Part shown: piece after piece, positions 8,101-15,394 of the stretch | How positions within the stretch are numbered: the first letter of the stretch is position 1 | Layout: each line of letters starts with the position of its first letter | Origin: CAZTPJ01 sp964614515 | GTDB taxonomy: Bacteria > Planctomycetota > Phycisphaerae > Phycisphaerales > UBA1924 | Reading direction: 5' to 3' | Assembly (NCBI GenBank): GCA_964614515.1 | Contig: CAZTPJ010000068.1 | Span: 1-19,420 of the forward strand | DNA length: 19,420 nt | Position numbers and translations under genes: made by a program | Notes under the pieces: generated by a model | Database searches by the model: none | What the model was told of the DNA's origin: nothing | Seen by the model: only the letters and a program-made list of their open reading frames with translations

Positions 8101-11100
8101 AGGAAATCGAGGATCTCGATCTCGGTGGCGTTGGCCCAGTCCCATCGATTCGCGTGATCGGAGACGAATGGAATGCCGGAGAGTTGAACGGTGTACTCGC
8201 CCTGCGAGTTGCCCGCGCCCGTGACGACGATGAAGAATCGTTCGCCCTGCGAGGCGGGGAAGGACAAGTTGACCACGCCGGAGGAACCAGCGTTGCCCGA
8301 TGCGACGACCTGCTGCGCTTCGTCGAGGATTGAGACCGACGGCGTGAGCGAGCCACCCTGGACCCGCGCGACCTGCACCTGCGCCTGGCCCGTGCCCGGC
8401 GCGATGAAGGTGAACGTGTCGATGTCCGTTGGGTTGAAGGTCTGCACGTGCAGAATGCGGCCCGAAATCGAGGCCGTGCCCGTGCTGTCGTTGATCGCCA
8501 GAACGGTGGACTGGGCGCCGGCGCCGTTGACGTGGTCATCGTTGGCCAGCGTCAGGTTGGGCATGGTGTTGATGAGCAGTTCGTACGAGCCGATGGCATG
8601 GCGCCAATCGACCGTGCTGAGGTTGGCATCGGCGACGACGCCATTGGCGGCCGCGACGGCATCGAGATAGGCCTGAAGTTGGCCGCTCTCGATCTGGACG
8701 AAGTAGCGTTCGCCGGCGACGACGGGAATGACGACGCGCGCATCGCGGCGATGGAAGGTTCGCGTGACGCTGCCGACGGTGGTCGTTTCGGTCTCGCCGG
8801 TCATGGCCGGGTTGTAACTGTTGTACGCGATTTCGTTGAAGTCGTTGTTGAAGACGCGCAAGGCGGAATCAAGCCAGGAGTTGTACACCTTGGTGAGCGA
8901 GTTTCGCGTCGTCTGCGGCATCATCGGATCATCCCAGCCATCCGCGATGAACTCCTCGAACCAGTCGTTGAGCGCTGTGGTGTTGATGCGGATTTCGGCC
9001 GTGCCGTTGGCCGGAGCGCGGAAGAAGAACAGGTCGGTGTCGGTGATGTGTTGCAGGCCGTTGAGTCCGGATTCCTGCAGGACGATGATGCCATCGCCGG
9101 CGGCGAACGCGTTGAAGGGTGGATTGGGCGGAGCGAGTGCCCCGCGGCTCGGCGGGATCATTCCGCCAACCTGCGGGCGTTCATAGACGCGTTCATAAAA
9201 CGCGCCGCCCCAGTATCCGTTGGATGAACTGGCGGTCATGCCATCGCCAAGGGCCTGGCCGATGGCGATCTCGGGTGCGAGGGCGAACTGTCCGGCGTTG
9301 GCGGGTTCTTCGAAGACGAAGGACACGGGCGGATTCGCCGGCATGGCGCCGTCGATGCGGTCGATGTACTCGCCGGTCATCGGGTCGAACTCGGTGGGCA
9401 TGGCATCGACCTGAACGTTGAACGAATAACGTCCGGTGTTTGTGCCCGCGATCTCGATGAAGTACGGCTCGCCGCCCCAGACCTGGAATCCCCACGGATT
9501 CGCCGAGGCGTAGAGGAACGGATCGACCAGCGGATTGAGCGTTGGCGGGAAGGCCGACGGCGTCAGGCCGCCGCGCTGCGCGGGGCTGAGCGGCGCTGGC
9601 GGCATGCCCGTGACCATCTGTCCGCCCGTAAAGACCAGATCAAAGTTCGAGTCGTACACGCGCACTTGCGGCTGCGTGAAAAACGAGGTCGGACCGGACG
9701 CGGCCAGCAGGATCTGCACGCGCGTCGACGGGCGCTGCCAGAGTTCCCAATCCGGGCGCGGCATCGCGCCATCATCGCGACCCTCATATCCGCCGAGCAT
9801 GTCCACGGGCGGAATGAACATGAACAAGTCGGTGTCGCCGGCGGCGTGGATGCGGCCGTTGCCGTTGGCGACGATCATGCGCGAGTGATCGATGGGCGCG
9901 GGTGTCGGATAGGCGACCAGCGCGTTGCCCGAAATGCTCAGCACATCGTTGAAAATCAGAGGCGTGGAAAGTTCAAACGTACGGCGGATTTCGTCCGGAT
10001 CCCCCATCAGGTCCGGAAGGTTCACATGGTCGTCAACGCCGTTGACCGTGTCGAACGTGTGGTTGGTTTCAACGCCGATCTGATATGCGCCGGCGTTCGG
10101 AACGTCGAAGCCCTCGGCCACGATGAAGTACGTCTCGCCCGCGTCGAGGCGAATCTGAATCTCCGCGGCCGCGCCGATGAAATCGTCGTTGAACGCGATG
10201 AGTTGCCCCGCGTCGTTGTAGAGTCGCAGGGCCGGGTCGGCCAGCGGCGGGAGAGGAACGCCGACCATGGTGACGATCGTGAGTCCCGAACCTTGCGCCT
10301 GGAATCGGTGCGATTGGAACGTCTGTCCGCCGGCCACCGCGCCGACAAAGCCCAGGCGAGTGACCGGATCGATGGTGATGACTGGGGCGTTGGATTGAAC
10401 CACAAGCGTCGCGTCGCCCGTCGACGCCGCATTCGTCGGAAGGAACTGGTCCCCACGCATCCGGGCGAAGAACGTGGTCTCCGGCGTGGTTCGCACGGCC
10501 AGAAACGCGTCGTTGAGTCGACCGCCCTGGCTGTCGCCGGCGATAAGCACGCCTGCTGAGTCGTAAATATCAAGCCGTGGATCGAGCGTCGTGGTCTGAT
10601 TCCCGCCGATGGCCGAGAGACTCTCAAACAAGTCGCCCGCCGGAATCTCGAGTCGATAGACGATGTCGTTGCCCGCGATGCCAATCGACGCGACGGCCTG
10701 TCCGAGGCCACTGACCGGGTTGATGGTGAATGCGGTGGTGATGGCATCGACGCGGACGATGTAGTCACCGGTGGAGCCTGCGCCGACGGGGATGTCCGAG
10801 CGAACGCGGACGAAGTAGGTCTCACCTGCCTCGGCCACGAATCCAGCCCATCCATCATTGAACGTGCCGCCGGTGAGCGTGCCCTGGCTCGAACCTGAGG
10901 CGACGACGGCGCCGTCGATGTTGTAGACTTCGACACGGGAGTTGAGCGTGCTGCCCGTGGCGTTGACGGTGTCGGCCCAGACGGTGACGAAGTCGTTGGC
11001 CGGGGCGGTAAAGCGGAAGAGGTCGTCATCGCCGGCGGGGTCGATGGTGCCTTCGACCGGCAAGCCGCCGGGCAGGGTGCCGATGCCGGTGACGCCGTCG

Positions 11101-11306
11101 ATCTCGATCAGCGTGCCGGAAGTCGGCGTGAGTGGGAGGGCAAAACTCGGGTGATCTCCGCCGAGGACGACGCGGCTCTCGAGTTGATCGAGTCCGACGA
11201 AGACTCGCGGGCGAGCGCCCTGACCGGCTCGTCGAAGCAATCGTGCGATCGACATCCAACGGGTGGCAGCGCGGTTGCGGGCTGGACGGGCATGGGGGCG
11301 ATTCAT
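5160..11306 (-). CDS. Giant PPC-repeat surface protein with LESR-VL N-terminal motif
   Basis: This 2048-residue protein is built almost wholly of beta-sandwich repeats. The ATG at 11306 has GGAG 6 nt upstream. The N-terminus is Arg-rich (residues 1-35) and leads into GLDQLESRVVLGGD (about 38-51), like the LEPR-XLL motif of planctomycete exported proteins; no ordinary hydrophobic signal peptide is seen. About ten PPC-like units follow up to about residue 1600, recognisable by DTDLFRF-type strands, ETYFVRV/YYIEV strands and linkers of the DDHAN type (near residues 425, 923, 1050, 1200, 1335 and 1473). The units between about 490 and 920 are longer and more divergent. The last 450 residues (from about 1600, starting FYLYFPEGF) contain repeated 'FLSIANP/FLTFFNP/VMIFNP/ISLYNP' segments resembling the DUF5719-type beta domain. 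No protease or glycosidase motif is present, so an adhesive or structural cell-surface role is inferred. A terminator follows, and a promoter-like element lies about 195 nt upstream. Confidence 0.85.
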   Translation of the reverse strand: MNRPHARPARNRAATRWMSIARLLRRAGQGARPRVFVGLDQLESRVVLGGDHPSFALPLTPTSGTLIEIDGVTGIGTLPGGLPVEGTIDPAGDDDLFRFTAPANDFVTVWADTVNATGSTLNSRVEVYNIDGAVVASGSSQGTLTGGTFNDGWAGFVAEAGETYFVRVRSDIPVGAGSTGDYIVRVDAITTAFTINPVSGLGQAVASIGIAGNDIVYRLEIPAGDLFESLSAIGGNQTTTLDPRLDIYDSAGVLIAGDSQGGRLNDAFLAVRTTPETTFFARMRGDQFLPTNAASTGDATLVVQSNAPVITIDPVTRLGFVGAVAGGQTFQSHRFQAQGSGLTIVTMVGVPLPPLADPALRLYNDAGQLIAFNDDFIGAAAEIQIRLDAGETYFIVAEGFDVPNAGAYQIGVETNHTFDTVNGVDDHVNLPDLMGDPDEIRRTFELSTPLIFNDVLSISGNALVAYPTPAPIDHSRMIVANGNGRIHAAGDTDLFMFIPPVDMLGGYEGRDDGAMPRPDWELWQRPSTRVQILLAASGPTSFFTQPQVRVYDSNFDLVFTGGQMVTGMPPAPLSPAQRGGLTPSAFPPTLNPLVDPFLYASANPWGFQVWGGEPYFIEIAGTNTGRYSFNVQVDAMPTEFDPMTGEYIDRIDGAMPANPPVSFVFEEPANAGQFALAPEIAIGQALGDGMTASSSNGYWGGAFYERVYERPQVGGMIPPSRGALAPPNPPFNAFAAGDGIIVLQESGLNGLQHITDTDLFFFRAPANGTAEIRINTTALNDWFEEFIADGWDDPMMPQTTRNSLTKVYNSWLDSALRVFNNDFNEIAYNSYNPAMTGETETTTVGSVTRTFHRRDARVVIPVVAGERYFVQIESGQLQAYLDAVAAANGVVADANLSTVDWRHAIGSYELLINTMPNLTLANDDHVNGAGAQSTVLAINDSTGTASISGRILHVQTFNPTDIDTFTFIAPGTGQAQVQVARVQGGSLTPSVSILDEAQQVVASGNAGSSGVVNLSFPASQGERFFIVVTGAGNSQGEYTVQLSGIPFVSDHANRWDWANATEIEILDFLGTGTVLGSIENSGDVDIFRFDALDFDLANVTVTGLSLGFSPRVQVYEVGLDNTSTNPAVTPINPVLLRIADNDAAGGTIATTPFSITAPDRAPLNTGVNHVFNTYYIVVSGSNPNTHAGDYRLTVEITPTDDHPDIGQWEFASNVVLNPVTGDGAASGMIEIATDTDLFRFTAPAGGFASITVSAPAGSTLRPRIRVFDANQQPVADTAGMFSRQGGDTQFSSATFTYRVVRGAAYFVVIDGIAGGVNTTQTGAYVLDWNAPTIDDHANITEFSLATPVPLSVATGDGLATGIIGINGDTDIFYFDTHKEGDHIITITTPSSDFNPALSIYLSPTEPATLIIIDGDANDEDGMRDGNVTFTVSATMAGQRVHFLVAADLFGFFQTGSYTVTIDGIPPDVNPFPNEDDHANRGDFANATPILLSTRTGMGSATGVIEIAGDTDLFQFSSLAPGRAFVQVVTPAGTLMDVAIRLFDQPAEPPFTTNTEGLPGANAAATFNIAASNEIYYIEVHAVGSGVGSYTVRVSVAPETFYLYFPEGFSSNSIREFLSIANPSTTESVNYSVTLYYEDPDLAPTVLTPTGGATLNPGTRGGLTISNAALGVLPGVETNQPYAIVIESSGFLGATLARYDFGLALGESLTSHTSDTWTFARVQRSPGAVNDFLTFFNPNNNDVEVTLTAYTSIGVINLTQIVGANRRGGWNINDTAQLPTGSFGVVLTSRPVTTNDPHIGIVASLSHFGVGTQVGYLQLGDHTGGSTESVITSLTNSAAVVPEVMIFNPGAAVSSVTITGSYLNANLPDLVRIFDIPARTSLTLSATQLGMVQNQPVGLRFESTSPLTIASTEAQFGDANGAAAANEAALSWFFGDGFVNPGAAGVRYFETISLYNPDDVGLAVTITLLFNTGDQSTTVVNVGGKDFASLDIHSLQSVIGTDTLKFFSIQLSAARPFVATMTHYDLFLGGGWGTIGAPLGLTNLLSTIA

Positions 11307-11662
11307 GTCTGACTCCAGTTCAGGTGCGACAAATGGGAGCCTCGAAGTTCAAAGGCGAATCGGCTATGGCTTCGACCCTTCGCGGCGGGGTGGTTGGCAT
11401 CGAGTAACGGGGTCTCCAAGCGTGCGTGCGGCGTTGGCCTGCACCCGCCTTCCGCGCTGTGGGGCAGCCGTTCGTAGCCGCCTCAATCGAGCGGTGGCAT
11501 ACGCCAGCATACCACATCAACCCTCACGTTGTCCAGCGGGATCGATGCAAGGCTGGCACTCGGAGTCGCGGTGTCCCGGCGTGGCCGTGGACCGACAACT
11601 CCCCGATTCCTGTTCGCCCAATCGCAGATGGTGGTTCCAGTGCGACTGGCGGCAGCATCATA
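11307..11662. other. Intergenic region upstream of the PPC-repeat protein
   Basis: This 356-nt gap lies between the stop codon of the racemase-family gene and the start codon of the PPC-repeat gene, both on the minus strand. It contains the promoter-like element at 11506-11535 and a short hairpin at 11637-11649 (ccagt, loop gcg, actgg) without a T-tract. The plus-strand open frames here lack family features and run into the antisense of the racemase gene, so no gene is called. Confidence 0.6.
11506..11535 (-). promoter_or_regulatory. Promoter-like element (shared motif, copy 2)
   Basis: On the minus strand TGGACA (11530-11535) is followed after 18 nt by TATGCT (11506-11511), within the same GTGGTATGCTGG context as the element at 1533-1562. 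TGGACA matches five of six positions of a sigma-70 -35 box. The predicted leader to the ATG at 11306 is about 195 nt. Confidence 0.5.
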
Positions 11663-12355
11663 CTAGGTCCGAGCCGCCCATGCAACTGCTCCCTGGGCGA
11701 GCAAATCCGCCGCATCGTACATCGGAACAGGGCAACTCTCGGGGGTCACCACCAGCGGGGCCTCGCTGCAAGCCAGCACGATCGCGTCGCACCCGCGATC
11801 CGCGAGGCCGCACAGCACCCGACGTACACGTTCCTGGGATGCCGGCCTCACCGCGCCGAAGAGCAACTCGCGAAAAATGATCTGATCCACCGCGTCGACA
11901 TCTTCCTGCGGCGGCGCCAGCACCTGAATGCCCTTCAATCCAAGCAGCGTTTGATAGGTGGAGCCGAGGGTAACGGCCTTTGTTCCGATAACACCAACCG
12001 TCCGACGTCCATCGCGTTCAAGAGACTGGGCAACCAGGTCCGCGATGGGAAGCCACGGGATCGGCGATGTTCCTTCGACGAGCGGAATTGCAAACTGCAC
12101 GACGTTATCGGGCGTACAGCAAAACTCCGCGCCAGCCGCCGCGAGCACCACCGCGCTGCGATGAAGCAGTTGGGCCACGGCCGGCCAGTCGTTGGCGTGG
12201 ATCGCACGGACATAATCGGGGACGGGATGATTGTGAACCGTCACGATCGGCGTGCGTTCCGGGGCGAGCGAGTTGGCGGCATATCGATAGATCTGCCGGA
12301 AGCACAGGGCTGCGCCTTCTGGACTTACGCCGACGATTCCGATGTGGTGTCTCAC
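11663..12355 (-). CDS. Aspartate/glutamate racemase family protein
   Basis: The 230-residue product has the length and two-domain layout of cofactor-independent Asp/Glu/hydantoin racemases, which interconvert L- and D-amino acids with a pair of cysteines. The start IGIVGVSPEGAA matches the family's opening strand and loop. The first cysteine region is FCCTPDN (Cys79/Cys80) and the second is VLACSEAP (Cys196), corresponding to the usual CxPDN/CNT and GCTE motifs. VGVIGTKAV near the middle is also typical. GTG at 12355 is chosen because IGIVG lies just after it and GGAG is found 10 nt upstream. A much longer open frame upstream is only the antisense of the hscB-like gene. Substrate cannot be fixed: aspartate is commonest in the family, but D-glutamate or another amino acid is possible. 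The gene is divergent from the hscB-like gene. Confidence 0.85.
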   Translation of the reverse strand: MRHHIGIVGVSPEGAALCFRQIYRYAANSLAPERTPIVTVHNHPVPDYVRAIHANDWPAVAQLLHRSAVVLAAAGAEFCCTPDNVVQFAIPLVEGTSPIPWLPIADLVAQSLERDGRRTVGVIGTKAVTLGSTYQTLLGLKGIQVLAPPQEDVDAVDQIIFRELLFGAVRPASQERVRRVLCGLADRGCDAIVLACSEAPLVVTPESCPVPMYDAADLLAQGAVAWAART

Positions 12356-12416
12356 GTCGCGAGGACTCCAGCGGCTGGATGGCGAGGCGCGATTGGGGTG
12401 ATGGCCGTAAACGGCG

Positions 12417-12422
12417 ATTGTA
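12417..12422 (-). promoter_or_regulatory. Possible -10 box for the racemase-family gene
   Basis: TACAAT on the minus strand matches five of six positions of a sigma-70 -10 box and would give a leader of about 55 nt. No convincing -35 box is seen at the usual spacing, so this is tentative. A small hairpin (gccgt-aa-acggc, 12404-12415) sits at about the transcription start. Confidence 0.3.
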
Positions 12423-12463
12423 GCGAGCGTGAGAATGTGTGGCGCGTCGAGTACAGTTCGCCG

Positions 12464-13003
12464 ATGGAAGCCGACGCGTTCGAGATTCTGGGGATTGAGC
12501 CGGGGTTTGAGGTTGATCTCGATGAGGTCGAGCGGGCGTTTTTGTCGCGCCTGGGGTCGATTCATCCCGACGTGGCGGGGGCGGATGATGTCGAGGCCGC
12601 GCGGCTCAACGCAGCGCGAGAGGTGATTGAGGATCCAGAGCGTCGAGCGTGGGCGCTGCTGTCGCGGATCACCGGAGGCGCCAAGGTTCAGGATCGATCC
12701 CTGCCCGACGGGTTTCTGTCGGAGATTCTGGAGATTCGAGAGGAAGTCGAGGCGGCGTTGGCCTCGGGGGATGCGGCGGGTCTGGCGACGTGGAAGCGGT
12801 GGGCCGGCGAACGCCGGGGGGCCCATATCTCGCGGGTCGCGTCGATGTTCCGTACGATGCAAGGGGGGGGGAAGCCGGATGATGCCTTCCTTCGAGACCT
12901 TGTTCGGGAACTCAATGCCTGGCGTTACATCGAGCGCTTGATCGAGCAGTGGGGGTCCGAGCGCGGCGGTGAACCACCCTCGTCGGATGATCGAGCGCGA
13001 TGA
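12464..13003 (+). CDS. hscB: HscB-like J-domain co-chaperone
   Basis: The 179-residue product resembles HscB, the J-domain partner of an Hsp70 in iron-sulfur cluster assembly. The N-terminal J domain includes ADAFEILGI at the start and the essential HPD motif at residues 34-36, followed by AARLNAAREVIEDPERRAWALL, the helix that follows in J domains. The C-terminal half has FLSEILEIREEVE, the hallmark of the HscB oligomerisation domain that contacts the scaffold protein. ATG at 12464 fits the usual family start but has a poor ribosome-binding site; GTG at 12437 is an alternative. A 9-G tract at 12863-12871 encodes a Gly-rich turn. The stop codon overlaps the next start codon (ATGA). No hscA, iscU or fdx is nearby, so the gene is isolated from its usual partners; the symbol rests on domain resemblance. 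Confidence 0.75.
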   Translation: MEADAFEILGIEPGFEVDLDEVERAFLSRLGSIHPDVAGADDVEAARLNAAREVIEDPERRAWALLSRITGGAKVQDRSLPDGFLSEILEIREEVEAALASGDAAGLATWKRWAGERRGAHISRVASMFRTMQGGGKPDDAFLRDLVRELNAWRYIERLIEQWGSERGGEPPSSDDRAR

Positions 13004-14283
13004 CGACCGCGGACCTGCCCATCATCGCGATCCTGGTTCCGCTGCTGGTACTCTCGGGACTGTGGTCGGCGTCGGAGACGGCGCTGCTCGGCCTGACGTA
13101 CAACGATCGGACGCGCCTGTCGCGACGGAATCCCGTGGCGGCGCGAGCGGTCGCGCGATTGTTGTCTCGCCCGCGACGACTGTTGGTGTCGATCCTGATT
13201 CTGAACATGGCGGTGAACGTCCTGTACTTCGTCGTGTCGTCGGTGTTGGTCAAGCGGGTTGAGGGTGCGGGGTGGGTTGCGGGCGTCGGCGCGGGGACAT
13301 TGCTTGGGGTCATCGTGTTCGGCGAACTGCTGCCGAAACTGGTGGCCAGCGCACACCGGGTGTGGATGTGTGGATGGCTCGCGCCGCCGGTGGAGTTGGC
13401 CGTGCGGGCGGTGACGCCCGTGCGAGTGATTCTGGAGTACTGTGCGGTTGGCCCGCTTGCGCGGTTGATCGCGCCGCATGGGGATCGTGATGTTCGGAGG
13501 ATTACGACCGAGGAGCTTTCCGCGTTGTTGGAGGCCGGCGCGCGGGGGGGCGCGCTCGATGCGCGAGAGCATCACCTGCTCGCGGAGGTCGTGGAACTTG
13601 GCGTGGGGCGCGTGCGCGACGTGATGACGCCGAGGCTGGACGTCGAGTGGATCGACATGGACGGCGGGCATGAGGCGGTGATGAAGTTGACGCACGCGCG
13701 TCATCGTCGTCACGCGCCGGTGGTGCGCGGCACGCCGGATCGCGGCGTGGTCGGGATGCTTGATCTCGTGTCGTACATGCGCGCTCGCGCGAGAACGCCC
13801 GAAGCGCCGCCCGCCATCGCCGATCACATGCATCCCGCGGTTTTCGTCCCCGGTTCCGCGAGACTGGATCACCTCCTGGCGCGATTCAGCGCGAGCCACA
13901 GCGATACGGCCGTGTGCGTGGATGAATTCGGCGCGGTGACGGGCCTGGTCGACCTCGAGTCGTTGGTGAAGGAACTGGTGACGCCGCCTGGTGAACTGTC
14001 CGAGGAGCATGACGTAGGCGTGCAAGCGCTTGGCCCCGGACGATGGCGCGTGCCGGGACGGCTTTCCGTGCGGGACTGGGCGGAAGTGATTCGAATCGAA
14101 GGCGCTACAGATCGTCGCGTGAGCACGGTGGCAGGGCTTGTGATGCTTCACCTGCGCCGCGTTCCGAAGGTTGGCGACACGGTGGATGTTCGCGGCGTTC
14201 GCCTCGAGGTTGCGGAGATGAGCGGCCCCGTGATTCGCGCGATCAACGTGACGGCTCTCGACGCCGGGGAGGCTGCGCCATGA
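13000..14283 (+). CDS. CNNM/CorC-type membrane protein with CBS domains
   Basis: The 427-residue product has the full layout of the CorC/HlyC (CNNM) family, integral membrane proteins linked to magnesium or cobalt efflux. Residues about 1-190 form the CNNM (DUF21) domain with about four membrane segments; SASETA (23-28) and GELLPK (about 108-113) are its conserved motifs. The cytoplasmic part holds a CBS pair (about 200-330, beginning VRDVMTPRLDVEWID and ending with CVDEFGAVTGLVDLESLV), and a CorC_HlyC transporter-associated domain (about 340-420) that includes VPGRLSVRDW and the RRVPKVGDTV segment. Its start overlaps the hscB-like stop by 4 nt, and its own stop overlaps the next gene in the same way, so the three are probably translationally coupled. 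The transported ion is not shown by sequence. Confidence 0.9.
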   Translation: MTTADLPIIAILVPLLVLSGLWSASETALLGLTYNDRTRLSRRNPVAARAVARLLSRPRRLLVSILILNMAVNVLYFVVSSVLVKRVEGAGWVAGVGAGTLLGVIVFGELLPKLVASAHRVWMCGWLAPPVELAVRAVTPVRVILEYCAVGPLARLIAPHGDRDVRRITTEELSALLEAGARGGALDAREHHLLAEVVELGVGRVRDVMTPRLDVEWIDMDGGHEAVMKLTHARHRRHAPVVRGTPDRGVVGMLDLVSYMRARARTPEAPPAIADHMHPAVFVPGSARLDHLLARFSASHSDTAVCVDEFGAVTGLVDLESLVKELVTPPGELSEEHDVGVQALGPGRWRVPGRLSVRDWAEVIRIEGATDRRVSTVAGLVMLHLRRVPKVGDTVDVRGVRLEVAEMSGPVIRAINVTALDAGEAAP

Positions 14284-15269
14284 CGCCGATCGAATGGGCG
14301 CTGTGGAGTCTTGTGACGGCCGCGGGCCTTGCGGGCTCAGCGCTGTGCAGCGGCGTCGAGTCGGGCCTGTACTCGGTCAATCGCGTTCGCGTGGACATCG
14401 CCGCGTCGGGAACGCGACGGCCTCACGCAGCGCGATTGCTGCGCACGGAACTCGATCGCCCAGAACGCGCCATCGCGACGCTGCTGGTGGGAAACAACGC
14501 GGCCAACTATGCCGGCGCGGCCGGCATCACGGCCCTTCTGGCGGGGGCGGGGTTTACGGATGCGGCCGTGGTGGTCATTAATGCGATGATCCTCACACCG
14601 GTGCTTGTGGTGTTCTGCGAGTCGCTGCCGAAGGAGTTGTTTCGTCAGAACGCGGATCGCCTGGCCGTGGCGTTTGCGCCGTTGCTTTCCGGGGCGAGGG
14701 TTGTGCTGACGGTGTGCGGGGTGTTGCCGTTGGTGATGCTGCTCGGTCGTCTGGCGGTTCGGCTGGTGGGACAGGCGTCGGAGCAGTGGGCGCAGTTCGG
14801 CGCCCGCGAGCGTCTGGCGAAGTTGTTGGAGGAGGGGGCCGCACAGGGTGCGCTGTCGGCGGCGCAGGCGACGCTGGCTGAGCGAGCGATGGCGATGCGG
14901 GACGCGACGGTCGAGGATGAGATGGTCCCGTGGTCCAAGGTGCGGTGGGCCCGGTCGGACTGGCCGCGTGAACAGTTAATCAAACGTGCGGCCGAACACC
15001 CGCACGCCGACCTTCCCGTGGTTGACGGCCGGGGGCGTGTGGTGGGTGTGGTATGGCAGGTTGAGGTGCATCTTCGTCCATCGGCAAGTTGGAGCGAGTT
15101 GCTGCGTGAGCCTGCGCGGCTGTCGCCGACGGTGGGTGTGTTGGAAGCGATGCGGCTGGTGCTTGAGAGCGAAGCGCGCGTGGGGATCGTGGAGCGTGAG
15201 GGGAAGGCGGTGGGGTTTGTGACGCTGGAGGATCTGGTGGAGCCATTGACGGGCGAAGCGGGCGTGTGA
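14280..15269 (+). CDS. Second, shorter CNNM-type membrane protein with CBS pair
   Basis: The 329-residue product is a paralogue of the preceding protein. GGGAGG 7 nt before the ATG and the 4-bp ATGA overlap fix the start. The CNNM domain (about 1-190) shows SGVESGLYSVNRVRVD in place of the SASETALLGL motif and CESLPKELF in place of GELLPK, with three or four membrane helices. A CBS pair follows (about 200-325) and ends with GFVTLEDLVEPL. The protein stops there and lacks the CorC_HlyC domain of its partner. Divergent motifs in a tandem pair suggest that the two act together, perhaps as a heteromeric membrane unit; this is inference. Confidence 0.88.
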   Translation: MTPIEWALWSLVTAAGLAGSALCSGVESGLYSVNRVRVDIAASGTRRPHAARLLRTELDRPERAIATLLVGNNAANYAGAAGITALLAGAGFTDAAVVVINAMILTPVLVVFCESLPKELFRQNADRLAVAFAPLLSGARVVLTVCGVLPLVMLLGRLAVRLVGQASEQWAQFGARERLAKLLEEGAAQGALSAAQATLAERAMAMRDATVEDEMVPWSKVRWARSDWPREQLIKRAAEHPHADLPVVDGRGRVVGVVWQVEVHLRPSASWSELLREPARLSPTVGVLEAMRLVLESEARVGIVEREGKAVGFVTLEDLVEPLTGEAGV

Positions 15270-15394
15270 AGATCGGGTTTATGCGTGGTGGCGGGGAGCG
15301 GTCGGTGTGCGTGGGGGGCTGCGCCCGCTATTGTTCCCTTTCCCGTTTTGGCCGGGCGCCCGTCGCGAGCGGCATTGCGAGGTGACATCAGACG
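15270..15394. other. Gap between the CNNM pair and speA
   Basis: This 125-nt gap has a GC-rich stretch followed by TTGTTCCCTTTCCCGTTTT, but no perfect stem that would make a convincing terminator. A good ribosome-binding site (GAGGTGA, 9 nt before the ATG) precedes speA. No promoter could be confidently placed, so it remains open whether speA is transcribed with the upstream genes. Confidence 0.5.

Noticed and set aside
11637..11649. Hairpin as terminator of the racemase-family gene
   Set aside because: The stem is only 5 bp and no T-tract follows on the minus strand.
11426..12463. Upstream extension of the hscB-like frame to 525 residues
   Set aside because: The extension is antisense to the racemase-family gene and has no domain; the J domain begins at about 12464.
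12356..12862. N-terminal extension of the racemase-family frame to 399 residues
   Set aside because: The extra part is antisense to the hscB-like gene and Arg/Pro rich with no family match; the racemase fold begins at the GTG at 12355.
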